The translations under genes were made by a program, and so were the position numbers. Positions 44,588 to 50,755 of a stretch of DNA of 64,000 nucleotides are shown piece after piece. Source of the stretch: Phycisphaerales bacterium (GTDB lineage: Bacteria; Planctomycetota; Phycisphaerae; Phycisphaerales; UBA1924); the NCBI GenBank assembly GCA_016742075.1, contig JACVCL010000001.1:1-64000 (forward strand), in the 5' to 3' direction. Every line of letters starts with the position of its first letter. The first letter of the stretch is position 1. The notes below the pieces were generated by a model, which was given only the letters and a program-made list of their open reading frames with translations, was not told the origin of the DNA and did not search any database.

Positions 44588-45739
44588 CTAAGCCGCTTCC
44601 ACGGTTTCGGACCCGGACTTCCGCTCAACGTTAATGCCCAACTGCACCAGATGGGCCATCGGGCCATGCGGGCGCGTCGCGGCCTCGGCGAGGTCGGCGC
44701 GGGCCTTGGCGTCGGTGTAACGCGGGAAGAGGGTGGCCTTGGCGGCGGCCCAGAGGCCGCCCAACCCGCTGAAGGTGTGATCGACGGCGCTGGGCTCATG
44801 CCCGCAGTGGACCATGCACTGCTGGCAGGCCTTGTTGCCGCTGGCGCGGCCGTAACGGTCCCAGTCGGTGGTGTCGAGGAGCTCCTGCCAGCTGTCGGCG
44901 TAGCCGTCCTGAAGCAGGTAGCACGGCTTCTGCCAGCCGAAAATGTTGTACGTCGGCATGCCCCACGGCTTGCACTCGTAGTGCCGCTTGCCCATGAGGT
45001 ACTCGAGGAACAGCGGCGACATGTTGAACCGCCACTGCTTCTTGCGGTTGGAGAGCACCATCTTGAAGAAGTCGGTGGTCCTCGTCCGTTCGGTCATGAA
45101 GCTCTTCTGGTCGGGGGCCTTGGGATAGGCGTAGCCCGGGCTGACCATCATGCCCTCGACACCCAGGCCCATCATCTCGTCGAAGAACTCCCGGACCGCG
45201 TTGGGGTCGGCGCCCTCGAAGAGCGTGGTGTTCGTGGTGACCCGGAAGCCCATGTTCACCGCCATGCGGATCGCCTCGGCCGCCACCTTGTAGGTGCCCT
45301 CGCGGCAGACGGCGAAGTCGTGGTGCTCCTCCAGCCCGTCCATATGCACCGAGAAGCTCAGGTACTTGCTCGGCTTGAAGAGGCCCTCCTCCAGCCGTTG
45401 CTTGAGCAGCAGGGCGTTCGTGCAGACGTACACGTACTTCCGTCGGGCGACAAGGCCCTCGACGATCTCCTTGATCTGCGGGTGCAGCATGGGTTCGCCG
45501 CCCGGGATCGCGACCACCGGGGCGCCGCACTCGTCAGCCGCCCGGAAGCACTGCTCCGGGGTGAGCTGGCGCTTGAGGATGTGGGCCGGGTACTGGATCT
45601 TGCCGCACCCGGCGCAGGCGAGGTTGCACCGGAACAGAGGCTCGAGCATGAGGGTGAGGGCGTAGTGCCTGTTGCCGCGCAGCTTCTGCTTCACGACGTA
45701 GGAGGCCACGGTCCACATTTGGGAGACAGGAACAGGCAT
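44588..45739 (-). CDS. hpnH: Hopanoid radical SAM enzyme HpnH
   Basis: 383 residues. A radical SAM protein with the CxxxCxxC cluster FRCNLACAGCGK (Cys 38, 42, 45) and the HpnH-type start VPVSQ...ASYVVKQKLRGNRHYALTLMLEPLF. Other conserved stretches are IPGGEPMLHPQI, FSVHMDGLEEHHD and the C-terminal Cys-rich CQQCMVHCGHE. HpnH joins the adenosyl group of SAM to hopene, giving adenosylhopane, the first step toward extended hopanoids. Squalene synthesis genes lie elsewhere in the window (hpnE, hpnC-hpnD), but no cyclase is visible. I keep the ATG at 45739 because it aligns with the family N-terminus, although no Shine-Dalgarno site is seen. The divergent neighbour is an ECF sigma factor. Confidence 0.95.
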   Translation of the reverse strand: MPVPVSQMWTVASYVVKQKLRGNRHYALTLMLEPLFRCNLACAGCGKIQYPAHILKRQLTPEQCFRAADECGAPVVAIPGGEPMLHPQIKEIVEGLVARRKYVYVCTNALLLKQRLEEGLFKPSKYLSFSVHMDGLEEHHDFAVCREGTYKVAAEAIRMAVNMGFRVTTNTTLFEGADPNAVREFFDEMMGLGVEGMMVSPGYAYPKAPDQKSFMTERTRTTDFFKMVLSNRKKQWRFNMSPLFLEYLMGKRHYECKPWGMPTYNIFGWQKPCYLLQDGYADSWQELLDTTDWDRYGRASGNKACQQCMVHCGHEPSAVDHTFSGLGGLWAAAKATLFPRYTDAKARADLAEAATRPHGPMAHLVQLGINVERKSGSETVEAA

Positions 45740-45892
45740 GGAGGGATCCGGGGAGGCTGCTGACCCGCCGGGGGCGGTCCGGCCAAGGTCCGCACGATGT
45801 TAGCGTTCGCGAGCCCGACGCCTCGCCGCACCCAAACGCCGATGTCGCCGTACAGTTTCAAGGCGGTCTTCCCCGCGGCCAATCGTCACCCG
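45740..45892. promoter_or_regulatory. Divergent promoter region, hpnH and sigma factor
   Basis: 153 bp. On the minus strand TAACAT (45802 to 45797) is a -10 candidate for hpnH; on the plus strand TACAGT (45851-45856) is one for the sigma gene. Neither has a recognisable -35. Confidence 0.35.
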
Positions 45893-46564
45893 ATGAGCGA
45901 CCCTGACGCACACCTGACCGACGAGCGGCTGGTCGAGGCCTACCTCGACGGCGATCCCGCCGCATTCCGGGAATTGGTCGAACGCCATCACGACGGCCTG
46001 CTGCGGTTTCTCTTCCGCCTGACCGGCGACCGGCAGATGGCGGAGGACGTCTTCCAGGACGCGTTTTTGCAGGTCCACCAATCGCTCGACACGTTCGATC
46101 TGGAGCGTCGGTTCAAGCCGTGGCTGTTCACGATCGCCGCGAACAAGGCCCGGGACGCCCTGCGGCGGGCCCAGCGCCGGCGGGCGGTGTCGCTCTCGCA
46201 CTCCCTCGATTCCGACGATGACGGAGGCGGGCGGACGCTGATCGACCTGCTCTCGATCGACCTTCCGGGGCCGGGTCTGCGTCTGGAAGCCGAGGAACAG
46301 TCGGAGATGGTCCAGCGGGCGATCGCCGGGATGACGCCTAAGTCCCGCGAGATTCTGCTGATGGCGTACTTCCAGAAGCTCAGCTACCAGCACATCGCCG
46401 AGGCCTTCGAGATCCCCTTGGGGACGGTCAAATCCCGGCTCCACGCGGCGGTGGCGTCGTTCGCCCAGAAGTGGCAGGAGCAGGTAGAGGCCCGAAAACT
46501 TGGGGAGGATTCCGCCGAGGCCGCCGGGCGCAAGAAACGCCCCGTGTCGGGCGAACCGGGCTGA
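45893..46564 (+). CDS. ECF RNA polymerase sigma factor
   Basis: 223 residues from the ATG at 45893. Region 2 (about 15-85): FRELVERHHDGLLRFLFRLTGD, AEDVFQDAFLQVHQSL, PWLFTIAANKARDALRR. Region 4 (about 140-195): LMAYFQKLSYQHIAEAFEIPLGTVKSRLHAA helix-turn-helix. A linker of about 45 residues, longer than usual and acidic (DSDDDGGG), separates them. It directs RNA polymerase to a stress- or envelope-type regulon. The next gene, 25 bp on, encodes a single-pass membrane protein likely to be its anti-sigma partner. Earlier in-frame ATGs (45797, 45842) add non-family residues. Confidence 0.92.
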   Translation: MSDPDAHLTDERLVEAYLDGDPAAFRELVERHHDGLLRFLFRLTGDRQMAEDVFQDAFLQVHQSLDTFDLERRFKPWLFTIAANKARDALRRAQRRRAVSLSHSLDSDDDGGGRTLIDLLSIDLPGPGLRLEAEEQSEMVQRAIAGMTPKSREILLMAYFQKLSYQHIAEAFEIPLGTVKSRLHAAVASFAQKWQEQVEARKLGEDSAEAAGRKKRPVSGEPG

Positions 46565-46589
46565 TCCGGCATCCGTAGTACCGGCACCG

Positions 46590-47849
46590 ATGCCCGACCC
46601 CTCCCATCAGTCCGCGGGTTTTTCTCCCTTGAACGCCGACGATCAGGCCGCTCTTGAGGCCGTGATCGAGGCGAGCTTCGAGGCCATCGGCGTGCCGGCC
46701 GGCCTTTCCGACCGCGCCGGTCGTGTGCTGGGGCTTATGAGCCTGCTCGACAGCCCCGCGCCCGAACTGGCCTCCCACCGTTCGCTGCTCGTTGACGTGA
46801 CCATGGCCCGGGTGCTCCGCGAGCGGTCGCGGGCCGGTGCCGGGGCGGTGGCCGGCAAGATCGCGCGGGAGCAGCTGGGCATCCAGCTGACCGAGGCGGA
46901 CGCCGAGGCTCTCGGCGATCTGGCCTCGCACGGGACACCTTCCAAGGCCGTGTCGCCCGAGAGGGCGGCGGCGGCCTCCAAGCTTCTCGGGTTGATCGGG
47001 GCCGATGCGGGCGGTCCGTCGGCGGAGGACCGCGAGCGCCTTGTCGGCTCAACGCTGGCGAAGATCCAGTCGGAGCTTGATCGCTCGATCCACCGTTGGA
47101 AGCTGCCCGCCGAGGAGCTGCGTCAGGGCGTCCGCCGGCGGTTCAGCCTTGCCGACATCGGCGCGATCGCCGCGATGGTGCTCATCGGCGGGGCGGTTCT
47201 GGCACCCGTGGCGACGTCGCTGCGGGAGAACACGCGCGAGCAGATGTGCGCCTCGAACATGCAGCACGCCGGCCTGGGGATGGGGCTGTTCGGCGCGTCG
47301 CACGACGGGTTCCTGCCGCACCTTCCGCGTTCCCGAGCCGGGGCCCCGGTGTTCGAAGGCACGTGGTGGAACGTGGGAAAACCGGGGCAGTCGCACGCGG
47401 CGAACCTCTTCACGCTGGTCAGCGGCGGCTACGCCTCGGTGGCGGACTTATCGTGCCCCGGCAACCCGAACGCGCTTACGGCGCTCCAGCAGCTGCCCGG
47501 CGTCGCGATGCTGGACTGGGGGTCGAGCCGGCAGGTGTCGTTCAGCTACCAGCTCTTCGGCCTCCGCCCGCCGCGCATGGGCGAGATCGGCTCGGGCGTC
47601 GTCCTTGCCGACCGCAATCCGCTCGTCGAGGCCGCCAAGCGGGGTGAGGAACTGGACGCGATGACGGCGTCGGAGAACCACGGCGGGCGCGGCCAGAACG
47701 TGCTGACCGGCGACGGGGCGGTGTGGTTCCTGCGCGGGGCGCCGGTTCTGGCCAGCGGCGACAGCCTGTGGCAACCGGCGGGCCAGCGCGGCATGCTGAC
47801 GGGCCGGGAGATCCCGGCCTCGCCGCGCGACGCTTTTGTGGCCCCGTGA
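46590..47849 (+). CDS. Membrane protein with pseudopilin-like domain, putative anti-sigma partner
   Basis: 419 residues, no export signal at its N-terminus. Residues 1-183 are a helical, Ala/Glu/Leu-rich cytoplasmic region with no zinc-binding motif. Then comes FSLADIGAIAAMVLIGGAVLAPV (185-207), a single membrane segment preceded by RRR that resembles a type IV pilin/pseudopilin N-terminal helix. The outer part has CASNMQHAGLGMGLFGASHDGFLP (220-243) and an H-x(n)-DG motif, HGGRGQNVLTGDGAVWFL (364-381), both typical of planctomycete DUF1559-type pseudopilins. It follows the ECF sigma gene by 25 bp. Topology and context suggest an anti-sigma factor with an extracytoplasmic sensor built from a pseudopilin fold; this is inference. 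I know no named family with this whole architecture. Confidence 0.75.
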   Translation: MPDPSHQSAGFSPLNADDQAALEAVIEASFEAIGVPAGLSDRAGRVLGLMSLLDSPAPELASHRSLLVDVTMARVLRERSRAGAGAVAGKIAREQLGIQLTEADAEALGDLASHGTPSKAVSPERAAAASKLLGLIGADAGGPSAEDRERLVGSTLAKIQSELDRSIHRWKLPAEELRQGVRRRFSLADIGAIAAMVLIGGAVLAPVATSLRENTREQMCASNMQHAGLGMGLFGASHDGFLPHLPRSRAGAPVFEGTWWNVGKPGQSHAANLFTLVSGGYASVADLSCPGNPNALTALQQLPGVAMLDWGSSRQVSFSYQLFGLRPPRMGEIGSGVVLADRNPLVEAAKRGEELDAMTASENHGGRGQNVLTGDGAVWFLRGAPVLASGDSLWQPAGQRGMLTGREIPASPRDAFVAP

Positions 47850-47938
47850 GGCTGGCGGCCCAGCAACCGATGCACCCTCAAATGAGGGATCTCGGGGTCG
47901 CGGTCCACCGCCGGGACTGCCGTACGAGCAATGTTCGG

Positions 47939-47968
47939 GATTCGGGCCGTACGGTGCTTGCCCGAATC
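47939..47968 (+). promoter_or_regulatory. Inverted repeat upstream of rpmI
   Basis: GATTCGGGC (47939-47947) and GCCCGAATC (47960-47968) form a perfect 9-bp stem with a 12-nt loop, 80 bp before rpmI. It overlaps the -35 of the candidate promoter, so it could be an operator or the 3' hairpin of the upstream transcript. Confidence 0.5.
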
Positions 47969-47986
47969 GCCCTGATCGGCTATTCT
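47958..47986 (+). promoter_or_regulatory. Candidate promoter of rpmI-rplT
   Basis: TTGCCC (47958-47963), 17-nt spacer, TATTCT (47981-47986). Four of six bases match consensus in each box. A start near 47993 would give a leader of about 55 nt. Confidence 0.42.
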
Positions 47987-48047
47987 CCCCTCCCTGATTT
48001 TTGACCTCTCCCCGGACCGCGCGCCCGGGGTGCTCTGGAAGCATGCC

Positions 48048-48359
48048 ATGCCGAAGATCAAGACCCACAAGGGCATGATGAAGCGGATCCGGATCAGCAA
48101 GACTGGTCTGGTCCGCCACAACAAGGCCGGTCGCAAGCACCTGCGGTCGAGCAAGAGCCCCAAGCGGCTCCGCCGGCTTCGCAAGTCGAGCGTGATGTCG
48201 ACCGCCGAGGTCAAGCGCATCTCGCGGATGGTCATGGTCCGCATCCGCGGGCGGGAGCAGCCCCGTACCGCCCTGAAGCGGAGCCCGACCCCCGCCGAGC
48301 GGAAGGCCAAGCGCGACGCTGCCCGGGCGAAGGCCGGCAAGACCGCCGCGAAGAAGTGA
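48048..48359 (+). CDS. rpmI: 50S ribosomal protein bL35 with C-terminal extension
   Basis: 103 residues; the ATG at 48048 begins the family N-terminus MPKIKTHKGMMKR. The first 65 residues match bL35 (KTHKG, HNKAGRKHLRSSKSPKRLRRLRK, STAEVKRISRM). About 38 extra Lys/Arg/Ala-rich residues follow, beyond the roughly 65 usual for the family. It is a large-subunit protein, normally encoded with infC and rplT; here rplT follows but infC does not precede it. Confidence 0.93.
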   Translation: MPKIKTHKGMMKRIRISKTGLVRHNKAGRKHLRSSKSPKRLRRLRKSSVMSTAEVKRISRMVMVRIRGREQPRTALKRSPTPAERKAKRDAARAKAGKTAAKK

Positions 48360-48367
48360 TCGCTTTC

Positions 48368-48392
48368 AGCCGCCCGATCGAGCGGGATGGCT
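48368..48392 (+). promoter_or_regulatory. Hairpin between rpmI and rplT
   Basis: AGCC (48368-48371) pairs with GGCT (48389-48392), and CCCG (48373-48376) with CGGG (48383-48386), around a 6-nt loop. No T-run follows, so it is more likely a processing or regulatory element than a terminator. Confidence 0.3.
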
Positions 48393-48469
48393 CCCCCCCA
48401 CTGCCGTCCGGGCCCTTAAGCCGTCCGACCTCCGTCAGACGCCCCGTCCGGTGAACAAGGAGTTTCGAG

Positions 48470-48844
48470 ATGCCTCGCGTCAAGAAGAGCACCGGCCGCC
48501 GTCAGAAGCACAAGCGTTGGGTCCGCCTGGCCCGCGGGTATTTCGGCACCAAGTCCCGCCTGCCGCAGATGGCCAAGCAAATGGTCATCCGCGCCGGGGC
48601 GACGGCGTGGCGCGACCGCCGGGCCCGCAAGCGGAACATGCGTTCGCTGTGGATCATCCGCATCACGGCCGCCTGCCGGATGCGGGGCACGCGGTACTCG
48701 GCGTTCATGAACGGCCTGAAGAATGCCGGCATCCTGCTCAACCGCAAGATGCTCTCCCAGATCGCCATCGAGGACCCGGCCGCTTTCGACACGCTGGTGA
48801 CGCAGGCCAAGAAGCACTCCACCCAGCAGCACGCGGCCGCCTGA
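48470..48844 (+). CDS. rplT: 50S ribosomal protein bL20
   Basis: 124 residues, normal length. Family stretches: MPRVKKSTGRRQKHKRWVRLARGYFG, AWRDRRARKRNMRSLWI, RITAACRMRGTRYSAFMNGLKNAGILLNRK, IEDPAAFDTLV. It binds 23S rRNA early in assembly and in many bacteria represses its own operon. AAGGAG lies about 8 nt before the ATG, and a strong terminator follows 38 bp after the stop. Confidence 0.97.
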   Translation: MPRVKKSTGRRQKHKRWVRLARGYFGTKSRLPQMAKQMVIRAGATAWRDRRARKRNMRSLWIIRITAACRMRGTRYSAFMNGLKNAGILLNRKMLSQIAIEDPAAFDTLVTQAKKHSTQQHAAA

Positions 48845-48882
48845 CCCTGCCGCTGCCGGGCACACCTCAAGCGCCATACCAC

Positions 48883-48920
48883 CGGCCCGGAACCACGTGT
48901 TCCGGGCCGTGTTCTTTCTT
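48883..48920 (+). terminator. Rho-independent terminator of rpmI-rplT
   Basis: An 11-bp perfect stem (48883-48893 with 48899-48909), 5-nt loop, followed by the T-rich TGTTCTTTCTT. Confidence 0.82.
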
Positions 48921-48939
48921 GTCGCCACGGGGGAGGCTC

Positions 48940-50391
48940 CTACGCCGGTTGTGCCTCGAAGGCCGGGCCTCCCAGGATGCGCACGAGCGGCGAAGGGGGC
49001 AGCGGCGGGAGGAGCAGTTCCGACTCGGGCTTGCCCAGCACCGCCGCCGCGGCCGCGTAGCCGGAGCGTGCGGCGCCCTCCATCGTCGCGGGCCAACCCG
49101 TGCGGGTGTAATCGCCCGCCAGGACGATGCCGCTGGCCCCGACGGTCGAGGGCCGAATCGCTTCGACCTCCGGCGTAGCGGCGAACGTGGCAAACTTCTC
49201 TTTCACGGGCCTGGACCCGAGCACCGCGGCGTCGGCCGCCCAAGGCATGCATGCCACGATGTCGTCACGAACGCGGCGGGTGATCTCGGCCTCGTCCAGC
49301 GGCACCCACTGGTCGGCGGCGCTGATCACGGCGTGGACGGCCCGGCCCTCGGCGTCTTTCCGGAAGAGCCACTGCGTGGGCCGCGACACCAGCACAGCGT
49401 TGGGAGTACGCATGACGGGGCGGTCGAAGAGCAGATGAACGCCCAGAATCGGGCTGTGGGTGATCCGCTCCATGGCGGCGAAGCGGGCGTCGCTGCGCCG
49501 GGCCTCTTCCGAAGCAAGGCGTGAGGCACGCTCGACTGGCACCGCGCAGATCACCGCCGAGGCGCGCAGGCGCTCGCCGTCGGTGGTCAGCACCTCGCGG
49601 GCGTCCAGACGCTCGACGCCGACCCCGAGGCGGATAGACCCGCCAGCGGCGACGATGGCCGCCTCGGCCGGGTCGTACAGCTCCACCAGCGGCACCCGGG
49701 AGACCCCCATGAGCGCCGCGTCGCGGTGGGCGAGGAAGCCCTCCTGAAACACGTGGAGGGCCGGCGAGGCCGAAACCCGCGTGGGCTCCAGATTGCAGGC
49801 GCTGACAACGACGGGCGTCCAGAACTTCTCGACGGCCGAGGCGGGCTGGCCGTGGGCCGCGAGCCACTCGGCGAACGTGCGGCCTCGCTCGGCGTCACGG
49901 TCGGCGGTCAGGATCGCGAGCATCCCCCGGGCGACAGCCAGCTTTTCGCCGACCGTGAGGAACGAGGCCGAGAGGAACGCGCCCGAGAAATGCCCCGGCG
50001 CCGGCAGCCCACCGGCCCGCATGACGCTCACCCGCCCGCCGCATTCGAACCAGTAAATCTCCCGCTGCCACTCGATCTTGTGCGCCACGGTGAGCCGCCG
50101 GCAGAGGTCGAGGTAATTCGTGCAGCAGCCGAGGGCGACGTGCTGGCAGTTGTCGATGACCTGGCCCGAGCGGACATCTTTGAAGCTCGTGGCGCGACCG
50201 CCCAGCTTCTTGCGGGTCTCCAGCAGCGTGACGGGCACGCCCGCCTCGGCGAGGCGCAGGGCGGCGGCGATGCCGGCGATCCCCCCCCCGACAACGAGCA
50301 CGCCGTCGCGGCCAGCGGGCCTCGCCGCGGTTCTGCCGGCGGTCGTCGTGGATGAACCGTGCTCGAACACGGGCCGATGATACTCGGGCAC
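48940..50391 (-). CDS. hpnE: Hydroxysqualene dehydroxylase HpnE
   Basis: 483 residues. FAD-binding GVLVVGGGIAGIAAALRLAEAG (about 30-51) and the phytoene-desaturase/amine-oxidase-like motif TRKKLGGRATSF place it among squalene-associated FAD-dependent enzymes. Further family stretches: DNCQHVALGCCTNYLDLCRRL, FWTPVVVSACN, and the C-terminal GIVLAGDYTRTGWPATMEGAARSGYAAA. HpnE reduces hydroxysqualene to squalene, completing the HpnC-HpnD-HpnE route from farnesyl diphosphate. The gene stands alone here; hpnC-hpnD are 8 kb away. The start is GTG at 50391 with TATCGC 6 nt upstream; about 25 low-complexity residues precede the FAD domain. Confidence 0.9.
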   Translation of the reverse strand: MPEYHRPVFEHGSSTTTAGRTAARPAGRDGVLVVGGGIAGIAAALRLAEAGVPVTLLETRKKLGGRATSFKDVRSGQVIDNCQHVALGCCTNYLDLCRRLTVAHKIEWQREIYWFECGGRVSVMRAGGLPAPGHFSGAFLSASFLTVGEKLAVARGMLAILTADRDAERGRTFAEWLAAHGQPASAVEKFWTPVVVSACNLEPTRVSASPALHVFQEGFLAHRDAALMGVSRVPLVELYDPAEAAIVAAGGSIRLGVGVERLDAREVLTTDGERLRASAVICAVPVERASRLASEEARRSDARFAAMERITHSPILGVHLLFDRPVMRTPNAVLVSRPTQWLFRKDAEGRAVHAVISAADQWVPLDEAEITRRVRDDIVACMPWAADAAVLGSRPVKEKFATFAATPEVEAIRPSTVGASGIVLAGDYTRTGWPATMEGAARSGYAAAAAVLGKPESELLLPPLPPSPLVRILGGPAFEAQPA

Positions 50392-50403
50392 ACGCCGGCG
50401 ATA
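50392..50403 (-). promoter_or_regulatory. -10-like TATCGC, leaderless start of hpnE
   Basis: TATCGC (50403 to 50398, minus strand) ends 6 nt before the GTG at 50391. It overlaps the -10-like hexamer of the divergent small gene by two bases. Confidence 0.35.
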
Positions 50404-50415
50404 GACTCTCGGCCG
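50402..50415 (+). promoter_or_regulatory. -10-like TAGACT, leaderless start of small gene
   Basis: TAGACT (50402-50407) ends 8 nt before the ATG at 50416, with no Shine-Dalgarno site. Confidence 0.42.
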
Positions 50416-50739
50416 ATGCCCAACGACACGCGCGCCATTGTGGTGACCAACGAGCGGCAGGGCCGCACCGGCTGCGCCTACACGGTGCTGCTGCGCGCGA
50501 CGGCCGCGGGATCGGCCCAGTCAGCGGGTGGCGGCGAAACGAGCGTCGAGGTGACGCTGTCGTGGGCCGACTACGAGCACTGGTCGCACGGCGTCACCCC
50601 ACCGGCGCGCGTGGTCGAGGCGGTGGTGGGCCTGCTGCTGGAGAAGGCCCCGGCGAGCATGGACCGGCCGAAGATCGACGCCGCCGCGGGACGGCGGCTG
50701 GTTCCGGGGTTCGATCGAGAGCTCGCCGAGCGGCTCTAA
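50416..50739 (+). CDS. Small conserved-looking protein of unknown function
   Basis: 107 residues, soluble, no signal peptide, no Cys cluster beyond one Cys. N-terminal beta-rich segment (RAIVVTNERQGRTGCAYTVLLRAT), a Gly/Ala/Ser stretch, then SVEVTLSWADYEHWSHG and a helical C-terminal half (PARVVEAVVGLLLEKAP, DRELAERL). I recognise no family. It is divergent from hpnE with only 24 bp between start codons and convergent with the PpiD/SurA-like gene (16 bp apart). Codon use looks like its neighbours. It is probably real because it fills the gap exactly and has its own -10-like hexamer. Confidence 0.65.
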   Translation: MPNDTRAIVVTNERQGRTGCAYTVLLRATAAGSAQSAGGGETSVEVTLSWADYEHWSHGVTPPARVVEAVVGLLLEKAPASMDRPKIDAAAGRRLVPGFDRELAERL

Positions 50740-50755
50740 GCGACCGCCCCGCCGC

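Noticed and set aside
47850-48047. A missed infC upstream of rpmI
   Set aside because: The gap is under 200 bp and no IF3-like translation is present in any frame.
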